A stretch of DNA of 64,000 nt from Biscogniauxia marginata (lineage: Eukaryota; Ascomycota; Sordariomycetes; Xylariales; Xylariaceae), in contig MU404092.1 of NCBI GenBank assembly GCA_022695795.1, forward strand, positions 1 through 64,000. Reading direction: 5' to 3'. Made by a program: the position numbers and the translations under genes. Below are positions 24,150 to 36,695 of the stretch, in pieces. Below the pieces are notes generated by a model. It did not search any database, had not been told where the DNA came from, and saw nothing but the letters and a program-made list of their open reading frames with translations. Positions within the stretch are counted from its first letter, which is position 1, and every line of letters begins with the position of its first letter.

Positions 24150-24674
24150 TCACTCCTCTGTAGCGCGATGAATTTCGTAGCGACATGTTGAGTGAGCCCT
24201 TGAGGTACCGTCGGCAGAACCCGTGTTTTGGGCATTGTCGCCCGCTTGTTTACCAACAGCCTTGTGAATGCCGGGTTCTGGTACTCCGAGGGACTTCTCA
24301 ATACATAGCAAGATCTCGTATCGCGATCGACGGGATATTAACGTTGGAACGCCTCTAGCCTCTTCTACCGGAGGTCTTCCGACTCCAACATTCGCTCCAA
24401 CAAGCCTTTTCTATCTCTAGAGTGACACCGAATCTGCATTCAGCCATGCTGTGCTTACCACCAATTGCCATTTCCAGCCAGGCCAATGCCTTTCTAGACT
24501 CTATTGGAAATTTCTGCAAAGATGTAGTGCTTTCGTCATCAAGTTGCGTACGATGATACCAGTACAATCTGTGGCATATTCTTGTTTGTTCCTCGTGCGC
24601 GTGAACGACGCTATCAACTCCATCAACGCGTTGAAACTGGCTTCGAAAATATCACTAATGATCAAGAGAACACT
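24150..24674 (-). pseudogene. unidentified broken coding sequence
   Basis: On the minus strand a chain of open segments in changing frames looks like one damaged protein. From 24674 about 57 codons include IFEASFNALMELIASFTRTR and then reach a TAG. The neighbouring frame carries SRKALAWLEMAIG, with a possible GTAAGC donor after it; then DRKGLLERMLESEDL; then, after a one-base frame change, VEEARGVPTLISRRSRYEIL and onward to a TGA at 24150-24152. The residues look like helical protein rather than random translation, but I do not recognise the family. It may instead be a real gene with introns I failed to place. Confidence 0.35.
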
Positions 24675-27600
24675 TCATCAAAACTTACTTTGCTTTAAAT
24701 AAACTCGGCTGGAACCTATGACATTATTATACCGCTAGATATTTTCAAAGTTGATCCACCTCAAACTTGGATCGAGCCAGTGACTGACCCCGATCCATAC
24801 GAGTCCTACGAGTCAGACTCTACCTAGCTAGAGTGGAGGGTACTCCGTTGTACTCAGGAGGTACATATCCATCTGTTTTTCTTTTGTACAAGTACTCCAA
24901 CAGACTAACTACCGTAAGCTTGCCCAGCAACACGGAACAGGATCCTTCCTATAAGGACCAATCAAAGCTAGACTAGCCGACCCGACAGTCTGGATACCAA
25001 ATTAGTTATGTTAGAGCACGCCCCACTGGTCATCAACATGCGTTGTGTTGGCTATGTAATTAATCAGAGTCCAGGTTCACATAGTCTTTCTCGGCCATGA
25101 TGGCCGGCAAAGGACCTTGATGCTATCAGCGTTCCCACTGGCCAGCCAATCAAGGAGGACTACAAAATCTTTTTCCGAAGACAGCACTACTTGGCGAGGA
25201 AAGCTGTCATTAAACTCACTATATCATGTGTCGGTATGTGGGTTAGATTTCGCCCCGATGTCTGTCTCATGGCCATGTTTGTTCGGTTAGATTAGGTAGG
25301 TAGGTTAATAATAACCACGCTACCACTCTAGAATCACCCAAATCAGATATAACTCGGTGAAAGTTAGGGCTAGAGCAGTACATTTGTGAATCAAACGGAT
25401 ATATACTCACAAAGTGGACTATTAAACGAAAAATGGACAAAAGACCAAGTCGAGTGTGTTACTAAGGCATGGTCACCGCTGGTAATCCTAAGGCCAGGCT
25501 CGCAGAGACGTATATCACCGTCAACAAGAGTACTTCCTCTAGGTTTACTGCATTGCACAACCTTCCTATATGTGGTTATCATTGACGATAACCCCGCAGA
25601 GAAGTACATTATAATAGCTGATGAGGTAGATATCTCATAAACGACGTCAAACATAGCCCTGCAAGGTGTTCGGTGCTTACACTTGTGCAATGTTAGCTTA
25701 TTCTAGCAAGTCCTGCCATCGTATCATTGGATCCTACGCGAATGATACTGTCAAATAACGGCTGATTGCAGAATCTGACGACCGAGCCGTTGCGATATCA
25801 TGTAGATTCCCACATCACCTCATCACTGGTATCTGCATTCGAATTGTAATGACCGGGAATGTCGTAGAAAGCCGAGGTTGAAACTGCGATAACCCGTTGA
25901 GAGATGGTCTCCGTACACAAACCTATACTTATACTTAGAAGGTTGAAGTTCGTACATTGTCATACGAAATTACCAGATGCACAGAAAAAAAAAAAGAGCT
26001 ACTCCTACGTCTACGCATTCCAAAACCGGCGGTGATATGTACGCTAAGCGTCCAAATGCAACTAATCTACTACTATAGCAAGGATACTTGAAAGTGAATG
26101 ATCCGGTGTATCAAAACGCATCTAGAGTGTGTAGGCGAGCTAGATGATCGTAAGGGGTGCAACGCTACAGCAACACGACCAAGCGAGTACACACATACGC
26201 AGATATCTGATATTCTTCAAAAGTAACCACTCATACGGATGCGTAACCCTGCTAATAGTACTCTACTAACTGCTTACTCGTGCATGCGAACGAGTCGGTC
26301 TTAACGATACATAGTAAAATCACCGAGCGGTGTCATCGTACTAGTTTTGTTAGTTTGAAGCAGTTCTAGTATCAAGCTAGATAGTGCGTATTTAGCTGTC
26401 GAGCGCAAATGTCGAGCGAGAGCAAGACTCGGGTTAGGAAGCTTAAGACTGGGTCTTTGGGCGGCATTTGCCTGCCGGCTATCTAGCAACAGGCTCGCGG
26501 GATTCGTCCAAGACCCAGCTAACAAAATAGATAGTCACACCGCACGAAGCCAGTCTCATGCAAGACATGGAACGACAACTGGGCGTCGCAGTAGCGTAGC
26601 CAACTGCGTGCTAGGGTTACGTCGAACTTCCCACTTTGGTTACTAGCCCCGAAAACACTCCGGCCTCACTGGCGTATGCAATTTCGTACGTGTCGGTCCC
26701 AAGCTGTCGGGTCGAGACTAGAGGACCTTTGGCCGGTACAACATAGGTACCCTTCGCCATCCATGTCCTTCCGCTCCCTGGATCCCCCCATTTACGCAAG
26801 CCGCGTTTTCCGTCGATCTAGCATGCTCTCCGAGCCGATGGAACACCTCCCTGGGCGTGCACACCCGCCTTTATTCCGCTGACCCAGTTCGTCGGTGCGG
26901 TCAGCAAGGGAGGACTAGGGCTCAATGATGATGCCGCCAACTGGGGACCTCTCAGGGCTCGTTCTTTGGGATATCGTTAGTTAGACCCAACGAGCTCCCG
27001 GTGCTCTGGATACCAGTTTTCCGCGGCGATCGCTTATTCGAGCTTCACCCGAATGGATGGGGCAAATCCCACCCGAGGGAGTGGATTACACAGCATTAGG
27101 TCTTTCGTCACACATTTTCCTGTTGAGGTATTCGGTGAGCAACGGACGGTGATAGCGGTACCGCTCGGTATGGGTACGGCGAGCTCACCATCAGATCTCC
27201 ATATGTGCTTCTCATATGGACCTCGCCTACGGACGATCCGAACGGCTACACACGTTCCTCCTATTCATATCGGACACAGCGGGGTTGATGGGTCCCGTGC
27301 AACACGCTCCGAGTAGCCAAGGTGCCGTCTAAGTAAGGACAGCCTAAGCCTGCCCAGTTTACATATTTCGGGTTTTCCCAGAGTCCCGGGTCCGACTAAG
27401 CTCGTCAAATTACATAAGACCGGAGGATAAAAGTGTAGGTAGCTTGCTAATGCTGCAACTTGATAGGTGATCCGTAGGCGGTCCAACCCAACATGTCTCG
27501 CAATATTCCCAGTTCCCCGGTTTGCTTGTTACATCTGAGTCTCTTGATTTTTCGCCCTTTGGCATTCACTACGGGCGACACGCACTACAGGCTAGCGAGA

Positions 27601-30600
27601 CGATCCCGAGAAGCAGGCTCGTCGTGTTCACTCTTGTTTAGCACCGAGCCCGCCAGGGAATCTGCTCAACATCCCTTGCCAAGCTCGGCTAATTTACCCA
27701 GTATACCAGCGGACGTCCTATCGGCCTGTGCCACTAACTAATTAACAGGTAGGTCTGATCCATATGGGATGCTCCTCCACAAGGAGTACATACTGGTACT
27801 CTCAGCTCTCCCTGGTAGGTCCGTGAGCACAAATACAGGACCAAAGCACGATACCTGGCAGCTCGTCTGTCGAGGCCCGTTATGTCAAGTCTACACTAAG
27901 TTACATAATGTCAGGTGACAGTTCCCCCCAGTAGTATAACGACCCACGGATGAAACGAATTCCCAGGTTAGTTGATGGGGCAATTAGGCGATCCGTTCTG
28001 TCGGGACTCCAATGGACCAGGTTGGATTCCTCACTGTCGATATCCACTTTGCTTACTTACCCACTTCTTATCATATCATGGCTCAGGCTCATCATCGCGA
28101 TTCACATAGAGAGCCTTTCTCCGCTCACCAAAGTTCTTTGCGCGCTGATGAAACCGGAAACGTGGAGGGATCAGGAGACGACACGGGGGCACGTGGGTTT
28201 TTTCTTCAAGCTTCCAAGGTGAACGGATGCCCTGGCTGATACACTTCTCACTTCTCCCTTAAAATAAAACAGACACGTGTGTTATGAGCAGGGGACGGAC
28301 TGACGATTTACTAGAGGATCTTCTTATAGTTACACCCCGCACAAAAAAATTTTTTTTTACGAAGAATATCCCGATGGAGAGAAAGTGGGCAGGCCAGTCG
28401 GGTCAGGTGAGAGGATATCATAAGCAAGGAGAATACGAACTAGACAGAGGGAAAGGAGAGACATGTGCAAACACACAGACCTACTACTACCTACGTCAGC
28501 CTGCCGTAGTCATTTTTATGCCTGCATCATATGTGCTTTACCGCTCAGCCACCCTGCACCACTCAGAAGATCTTAGAAGAGGAGGGGGCAGAAAAATGAT
28601 AGACCCTCCGAATAGATCATGCCCTGGTGCCCCAAAAATCCGAGACGGTACCAGGCTGCCGGGTAAAGCCACCGCTAGTTAATGGAAGGTCCAGACCACC
28701 CCATAGGCCAAAAGCAAAACAAAAAGGGGGGGAAACTAAACTTTTTTGCCCACGGCATCGCCTACAGGTACATAGGGCAGGTAAAAGTGCCAAAGGGGCT
28801 TCTGCACCATGTTTTCTAGGTTAGGGATTTTACCTCACCTTGCCTCGCCTCGCTCTTCCGGCACTTATCCCACGTCGCATCACATGTGCAGGCAGCATCT
28901 TGTATCTGGCATCGGTCCACTCGGCATTCCATTGGACGATACGGCACGATCTCGCATCTTCTTTCCATGTGTACGATATGATAGTGATATCACGTAGAGG
29001 TCGTAGGTATGTACATACAATCCCCCCCTTCCCCCAATCACTTATCACTAGACTAGGGAGCACAGAGGGAAAAGGGGGGGGCAGGTGCCTAGGAGAGGGA
29101 CTAGATAGATTACATCTACGCACCTATGTGGTCATATATCAACTCAGGATGTGGATCGTATTTCGTGTGCTGTGCTGTATGCAGCATATACATAGCTACC
29201 TACCTACATGTGAAGCGTGATAGCTACCATATATGCATATGTATATCCATTGTATCCAAAAACTCCCGATAACTAGCTACCTACGCGACTTCATACCAAC
29301 CTACATATCTCACGCAGCAACTTATAGTTCTTCAACCTATCAACCAACATTGACTTCCTACCGGTGAGGGATATACAGACACACGCACACATACACCAAA
29401 AAGCTACGTCCCTCATTTTCTCCCCACCAGCTAGCCGACCAATCATCCACTCAACGAAATAAAACCCAGTTCAAAGTCTTTCTTTTTTTTTTTCCTTTCC
29501 ACAAATAATGAATGTCTCACATATCAGAAGTCAGATGATTAAGCTTCGCTTCGGAGAGAGGGGAGGGGTTGGGAGCGAGGAGAAAAGAGAAGAAAAAGAA
29601 GAGGAGAATATGGGGGTTTTAGGAGGTGAGCGAGTCCCTTGACGGATGGATGGATGGAAGGATACAAGACAGAGACTAATACTTCCGTTGCCGGACAGAC
29701 CTATTATCACCTAATGTAAGGTAAGGACAGAGAAAGGGAAAGGAGAGAAAGAACTCAATGAACCATAAGCTCGGCTAACTTTGCGTGTAAAGGGTTTAGA
29801 GACAGACATATGGACAGACAGGACAGATAGACGGTCAGTCAAAATGAGCGATGATAGTATGGATATAAACGTTAACCGTAAAAGTGACCAGCTGACGCCC
29901 TAAAGTTAGTAGCCTAGTGAAGACCAGTTATCGGCCAACTAGCACCGATGCTAACCGTAAGTATAAAAATATCTCAGAAGTTGAAATGGCAGCCGGACTG
30001 CCGATGTACTTTCGGTCGGTCAGACTTGTCATGTTAGTAGCAGGCCTGTATGATACATACTACTGAGCCTGAGTATGTATGTATGTACTCACCTGTGCAG
30101 CGTAACCTTTCTAGAGGATTTGAATTTAACCCAGATGAACCATCAAAAAGCCGCTATCGAGGGGTAGTTAAAAACGGCGTCACATCACAGCAAATCATAT
30201 TGTTGGTGTACGTCAACGGAGGTAGAAAAAAAAAATCAAATCGTTTATTCCTACAACGCGTCCAGTAGGTAACTGTCATCTCCTCCCTCCGGGCCACCGT
30301 TTCTCCTTAACTCCAAAGTGAAAGGAGGGGCAGGAGAAGAAGCTTGCAATTCTCCCAACGACCCGTCAGAATCAGCGAGGACTTGCGCCGATCAACGCAA
30401 AGCCAACGCGAAATGCTTTCCGAACCCAAGCGCATTGTCATTCTCTCGAAAGCCCTAACCGGGGCTCGAAGTAAATATCACTAAAACCCAATGCCCGTAT
30501 TCATCCCCTGTTTCATCAATCCATGTTGTCGCGTATCCCTCGGTAGCACTTGTGCTGTACGACCAGAGTTGGAAGCTTCCTAAAAGAGGTCTCCTAGCAC

Positions 30601-30663
30601 AGACTTCGTTGAGGAAAACAAGGAGACAGCTTCTTTATAACGAAGCAACTAGTCTAACGGCAA

Positions 30664-32517
30664 CTACCATTCATACTCGCCAGTTGCCTTGTGAAAGACG
30701 TAGTCCTTTCCGTTGACGTTGAGAACACCATCCTTTAGTACGCACTTCCTATATATTAGTTAGCAAATAGATGCATAAACGGGATGCTTCTACATTCGAA
30801 CTCACCACTTGTTCTTGACGCGCTGCACCTTATCATACATGCAGAGCATGATCTGACCGTTGTCATCATCCTCGTCATTCTCCTCAAGATTATCATCGGG
30901 ATCGTCGAGGTCGGAGTTGATGGCATCCTCATCGGAATCATCATTGAGGTCATCATCAGGGCCGTCGAATCGAGAGGGACCCGCGTCAGGACCAGGTGCA
31001 CGATGATAAGAGACAGACTTGCCCCTGCTAGCACGCTTAAGTGGTAGCATTAGTCCTCCACCTTCCATGGCTTTCGCCCTGGCCGCAATCTGTGCATGGA
31101 GCAGGTTGTCTATCTCAACTCGTCCCATCTCGGTGCTCTGACCGTCCGGACCCTGGCGAAGGAGTATACCAACATGGCTCTCGTCATCACCTGCACCATC
31201 CATCTGAGAAGGTGCAGGTCTCTGGCCATTAGGAATAGACGGACGTTGTTGTTGTTGGGCTGCAGGGTTCGAAGCCATGGCTGGTCGATACTGCTGCGGG
31301 TTACCCTGGTATTGTCCGGGGTATTGCTGGGGAACTTGCTGGTTTCCGGGTCGTTGTTGGCCTTGGGGCTGAGCGCCATTTGGCGGTTGTGCTCTCAGCT
31401 TGTCGATAGATGCAGCAGCTCTTTCGCCGTACTGGTGCTGCAATTGTGCGATAACACGCTGTTGAGCGATCGGTCCACCTTGTTGGCCGGCCTGTGGGAC
31501 GGCGGGTGCGCTCTCGAGACCAGGCTCTATCTTGACACCAGGCTCGGGTTTGACTTGAGGATCATTGGTGGACTGGGCGCCAGGCACAGGCATCGTGAGA
31601 CCTTGGGTAACCTGAGTCTGGGGCTGGCTATAGCCGGCCCCATTAGAAACAGGCTGAGGAGGCGACGCGACAGGGGTCGGTTGCGATGCGGGAGCTTGAG
31701 TAGCAGGGGTAGGCGGAGGCTCTGGCTTAGGATCCCAGGGGAAAACAGCCAATTGTTGCTGGGACAGTTTCTTCTGCCATCCCTGCATCAGAGTTGTCAG
31801 TCATGCTGAATAAGTCTGAGAAAAGGGGTAGTTTGGGGAAGAGGTAATGAATCGATAATGAAGATAACTGGCTAGAATATGAGAGATGGGCAGATCATTG
31901 TGTTATGGTAACATTCAGAGATATAAAAAGTGAAAGCAACAAGCAAGTGCCAAGGTGAATATGAATATGAGTATGAGAATGAGTATGAGTATGCGGACGC
32001 AGATGTGGGTGAGGACTGGATGAGGAGGTGCACGTGACCAGAGTAGAACCCGGGCCAATGAAACCAGAGTGAGTCATCGGACTTTCAGGAGGTGGCGAAG
32101 GGCATAAAAAGCCCAAATAGTGCCACCCGCCCCCTCAGGAAATCCGCCAATTCTCACCACCCTCTGCTGGCGCCCCAGATAGAGGGAGTCCAACCTTAAA
32201 ACGCCGAATATTCGGCATCATGGCCCGCCGACTAGGCTAGCAACTTGGAAATCTGAAAACAGTACTGCACATATATGCCGTATCTGATGCCAGAAAACCA
32301 AGCTGCAGCCGATGCGACCGTGATTTGATGGTTGAAGAAAGATGGCTCAACGTGTCTAGCAGGCAGAGGTGGACGGATGGAATCGCTGATGGCTCACCTT
32401 CCTAAGCTCTTCCAGGACGCCCTCGTCTACGCCTCCTTCCTCGACATCGACCCGCGACGCCTCGATCACATCCACGATGATCTGCTGGTAGACGTTTCCG
32501 ACCTGTGCGTTGGACAT
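30664..32517 (-). CDS. TOA1: transcription initiation factor TFIIA large subunit
   Basis: Nuclear general factor that stabilises TBP on the TATA box. Exons 32398-32517, 30806-31782 and 30664-30748 give 393 residues. The N-terminal helical domain (residues 1 to about 55) starts NVYQQIIVDVIEASR and ends with LSQQQLAVFPWDPKPEPP. A long Gln/Pro-rich middle follows, then an acidic stretch rich in Asp/Glu, then the C-terminal beta-barrel ending in VQRVKNKWKCVLKDGVL and VFHKATGEYEW. The last exon is short (85 bp) and is recovered through a 57-bp intron with a CTAAC branch site. Intron 1 (31783-32397, 615 bp) is about ten times longer than the others here, yet both ends are convincing (GTGAGC, GCAG) and the frame joins at LRK-GWQKKL. 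All expected parts are present. Confidence 0.92.
31956..31993. repeat. GARTAT hexanucleotide repeat in TOA1 intron 1
   Basis: Imperfect tandem copies of GAATAT/GAGTAT/GAGAAT lie inside the long first intron of TOA1. They may contribute to its unusual length. Confidence 0.7.
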
Positions 32518-33858
32518 TTTGCCGGCGCTGGATGATGCAGGTACAGATGGTGACGATGGTCGGAGATGGAGATGTGATGGTGACTGAGATGCGGGAAACT
32601 CCAGTCGCAGTAGGGGAATTTACTCAAGGAAATTGCTGCAATTGATTATTGGCAAATGACAAGTGCAGTGGCAGTCTGGACAACCCCGCGGAAATCGGGA
32701 CTTTGTTGGTTGGTAGGGTGAAGTCGAGATGGCTGGATTGAAATGCGCGGAAGAACAAAGCCCTTAAGCAGTGGGTGTGTCTTTTACCCAAGCTCCTCCC
32801 CGTAAAAACACCTCGATTCCAGGAATAAATTTGCTCTCCTCAGTTGTTCTGATATCACTCGTCTTTTTTTACTATTATTTTCCGTAATTCTGTGCTGATG
32901 CGATATCTTTGGTCAAGAGTCGAGAATCGCTGTTGGTGTTGTTCTCGTCAAGTTCCCTTAGGAAGCTGTAATTCTTGAAGTGCCTCTCGCAGTGTCTGAT
33001 TGAATGCTTAGCTAATAGTGGGGACGGCACGATAAGATAAGGTACATAGGAACTTCATCGGGAATCCTATTAGCCGTCTGGTACGTGCTTCCCGTCCCCT
33101 TACTGGACTTGGGTACTTCATTGTGCCCATAGGTACCAAAAGGTTTGCCAAAGACATTTTTATCCCAGAAAACTATTTCTCAAGATTTGACCTTATTAAT
33201 ATCAATAGCAACTAAATATATTTCTAGGTAAATTTTCTTATCAATATAATAATATTGTTCTCAACTGTTTATTAACTTTACTAACGGTAAGCAACTTAAT
33301 AGATCGTGATTTCTTGTAGGTAGTGAAATATCATAATATTAGCAGGCAGGTACAAAATTATTGAGAAACTTTATCCTTTCTTCATGTGGATGAAAACAGA
33401 TATCTAGGCATGTAAGAACATAGTAAGCATTTCACATTACCCAAAGCCTGTTAGGTATTAGACGAATCCCGTCACGTTCGTGCATCGCGGCAACGCGCCT
33501 CAAAGAAAGTCGCATTCCATATCATGTTGGATATGATGACTATCTAAGTACGGTACTCCAGCCGTAATTACTACATACCCGTTCCATGCACAATGGCCAG
33601 TGCCATCGGCCCCAACAATTATTAGAATGTACAATTTCTCTCGAACAGGATCCAGTCTAGTGGTTATCTATATGGGCATAATTGTGACGTAAATCATGAC
33701 CAAGTGCTATCGTGACGAGGGCCTCACATGGACGAGTCCCAAGAACCAAACGCCACGCTAAAGTCACCATAACAGCAGAACCTGATATGCCAGAACGAAA
33801 CTGAAATACCTACTGTTCATCTTTTTGACGCTGACATTTGCCAGATCTGCCGGGTGCT
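32518..33858. other. TOA1 promoter region and CDC20 3' side
   Basis: TOA1 and CDC20 are both on the minus strand, so this 1.3 kb contains the TOA1 promoter (right of 32517) and the CDC20 3' region. A local AT-rich patch runs about 33160-33400, with TTAATATC/ATATAAT-type sequence, and may be a small dead insertion. No gene is seen. Confidence 0.4.
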
Positions 33859-35742
33859 TTATCGAATTGTCATTTGCTTGGCCATGCCTGCCTTGCTAGT
33901 CGAACCATTGGCGCCAACAACGCCCGCTGTGGCGCCCGCCTTCTTCTCGAAAACCTTCCAGAACTTCAAGCTCTCATCGGCAGCTGTGATGGTGGTTGTT
34001 AGCTTAGATGCAGAGTCATTTGCGAGCTTCCGGGATTACTTACCTGCCGTGGCGAGCATTTGTCCGTCAGGACTGAGACAGCTGTGGAGGACTCGACTCT
34101 CATGGGCAGGAATCTCCACGTTGCGAACAAGCGTGGGGTAGCTCCAAATGCTGAGAGAGTTGTCAGGGAACCCACTGGAGCTGACAATTTCACGGTAGCT
34201 AGTGCTCCAGCGGAGACTTGTCACCTGGGAGCCGGTATCAATGCTATTGACTCGGGCACCCGATGTTGTGTTCCAGAAATGGATATGACGGTCATAGGAG
34301 CCACCACCAGTAGCCAGCAGGTTCATGTTCCATGGGCACCAGGCAAGAGCCTTGACGGCTGCCTTGTGGTTGGTCTTGGTAAACTTGGGGACCGCCAGTG
34401 ACCGAGCATCCCAGATAGAAACTAGGTTATCGTTACCGCCGGTAGCGAGTTGGGCACCATCAGACCGCCACTCCAGTCCACAGACTTCAGAGGTGTGAGA
34501 GACCAGCTCAGCGACCTTGTGCTCGGCAATACGAACATCATGGTTGTAAACGAGCCCACTTCGAGCACCAGTAGAGAGAAGATGCTTGTTCCATCCCATG
34601 ACACCAACTCGAGTGTCATGGCCGAACATGCTGCGAATCTTCTGGCTTTCCGCAACGTCCCAGATCTGGACCTCGCCAGTGCCTAGACCGACACCCACGT
34701 ACGCTCCATCCTCAGACCACTTAACGCTGCTGACGTAGGTATCTGGGCTAGTCTCTAGCAGGCAGCTAACAGAGCCTTCGTCAGCAGACCAGACATAGAC
34801 GTTTCGCTCTAGACCGATGGCGACCTGGTTACCCGAACTCCAGTCTAGGAGGTTCAGGTAGTAGTCGTCAATGAGACCCGGCGCGTCGAGAACTCGTTCG
34901 GGAGCAGTCGCAATACGGCGTCTAAACTGGGCAGAGCTTGCGTTGGCCTGCTTCAAGGGTCGGTTGTACTGCTGGCGAAGATCAATGGGCTTAGACGACT
35001 CGGGAGGAGCCGGCTTGAATTGAAGGATTCTGGTGTTCAGGTTGACGCCGCAGGCATTAGCTAGCGAGTCTTGGTATGCCACCGTGTTCGGGGAAGGCCG
35101 TGAATAGGATGTAGCTTCATCCTCGATGTTTAGGCCTTCCAGGGCAGTAATGGCATCCTCCGTCGCTGAAGACAATACAGTCGAAGCCTCGCTATTGCTG
35201 CTACTGCTCTTGGGCCGCTGCTTCTCCTTGACATCGAGTTTCCCGGAGCCAGCGTTGTTGATTGCCGAGCTGTTGCTTCGGTTGGGAATGAACCGGTCGG
35301 CGGCGGAGTAGGTGATGGTCGTCTTGCTCGACTTAGACCTCTGTGTTGTCTTCTTAGGCTTGGGGCTAGAAGGGGTCTTGGTGTGACCAGTGCCAACAAG
35401 AGTGAAATCCGACACACCAAGCTCAAGAGCCTTGCGGGGACTTGAGCCGCCACGGGCGATGTTGGACTTAGGTGAATCGCGGTGGGATGACTTGGAAGTT
35501 GACTTGGCGAGACGTGCAGACAGGTTTCCTCCATACACCACCGCCTTACCGACAGGACGGGACGCATCGCGACCAGACGACCGTCTTTCGGGAGTGAAAG
35601 GTGAGGATTCAACATTGGCGGGGATGGTCTTGGTGGTGCGTTGACGAGGCGATGGGGTCAAGGGCATCCGTCCGCCAGCGGTCCGGGAGGAGAAGAGTCC
35701 CCTGTGGGACTTGAGAGGTGTCGATACTGCGGCTGATGCCAT
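33859..35742 (-). CDS. CDC20: APC/C activator Cdc20 (WD40, fizzy family)
   Basis: Substrate-recruiting activator of the anaphase-promoting complex and target of the spindle checkpoint. Exons 34044-35742 and 33859-33983, 607 residues; the 60-bp intron starts GTAAGT and has a GCTAAC branch site. The unstructured N-terminus is Ser/Pro/Lys-rich with several SP/TP sites. The C-box DRFIPNR is at 149-155. The WD40 propeller begins after APERVLDAPGLIDDYYLNLL, wording typical of Cdc20/Slp1 rather than Cdh1. The second exon supplies the end of the last blade (ADESLKFWKVFEK) and the Ile-Arg tail (MTIR) that docks on the APC/C. The ATG at 35742 was chosen because the open frame upstream has no ATG. It is divergent from the Kelch-BTB gene. 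Confidence 0.92.
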
Positions 35743-36695
35743 ATTGCCTGATTGTCTAGTATATGACTTGGTGGGGTTGTGGAGTATCGAGGAAGAGGGG
35801 GGGAATCGTTGAACTCCGACGTAGTACAACTGAATGTCTCGAGGGAGTTGATTAGAGCTCCGATAAATCAAGCGAGCTCCAAGAGACTCAAGTTAATGGT
35901 TCCTGGAAAGTGTTTTTGGGTTAGTATCAATCGTTTTTGTGCTCGATAAATCGAAGTGTGCCTTGACGAAGGTCTTCAAGTCGGAGGGGCGATCAGATGG
36001 CTGTGTAGCAACGATAAGATCTAGCGGACTCGAAAGTATTTGCTTGTGCAAGGCAATGTGGGATAGCTTGGTAGCTTATAGTAGCGGATAGAAGGAGACT
36101 TGAGGGGAGCGGATAGTAGAGAGTGAGGGTTTCTGATGAGAAGAAAGAAGAAGAGGCAGCTCTGAAATTCAGTTCGACTTCTAGAGGTTTTATGTGTTTA
36201 CTAGGAGTGGACCGCAGCTTCCCCGTTGTACAGGGCAACCACGCTAGGCAAGCGGCTCCTAATATTCCGCACCCGTGCATCGGCTCGGTACATGCACTGT
36301 ATGGGTCCGTCGACCTCTGATTCATCAATTCTGGGGTTGTGGTCTGTGCATACCTAGGTAGCCACGTAGGTAGGTGTTAGGTACGTACATGGAAGAATGT
36401 ACACAGTTTCCGGTAAGCGCCATCCCCTAAACCCCACTGGCTCAGCTGGCGTGCCTATTCTTATCTCGCCTGGCGGCCTGCTGTCAGCCGTGCCGACCTG
36501 CAAAATTGAAGAACCCACCATCCCTGCTGTTCCTTATTCCGGACTTCACTTCAATCCCATCTTTCCCGATATCCACCTGATAAGGTGATGTATGGCCTTG
36601 AGTCCGGTCACCATCTACCAGACGTATACAGACGCGCGTTATCCTACCTGCCTTAGGACCTGCTCTGCGCGCTGAATTGCCAAATAGCAGTTCAC
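35743..36695. promoter_or_regulatory. shared divergent promoter region, CDC20 and Kelch-BTB gene
   Basis: The two genes are transcribed away from each other across 953 bp, which should contain both promoters. TAGGTA/CCTA repeats lie at about 36353-36390. Only small, unrecognised open frames are present, and no specific regulator site can be assigned. Confidence 0.45.

Larger units (their letters stand above)
21025..30663. other. 9.6-kb gene-poor region
   Basis: No intact gene is recognised between the methyltransferase and TOA1. The DNA is not AT-rich overall, so it is not a strongly RIP-mutated block. It holds pentanucleotide and hexanucleotide repeats (22057-22081, 22788-22809), CCTA/TAGG palindromes (21772-21790, 22018-22150), an ATC run near 24120-24136, and a broken coding fragment at 24150-24674. 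A second protein-like stretch with one stop lies on the minus strand at about 26620-26930, and a plus-strand stretch at about 25100-25290 has no ATG. None has a family I can name. Confidence 0.4.

Noticed and set aside
31096..31809. 237-codon plus-strand open frame over TOA1
   Set aside because: Antisense shadow of the Gln/Pro-rich exon of TOA1; its Leu/Arg-rich translation is what the complement of CAG/CCN codons gives.
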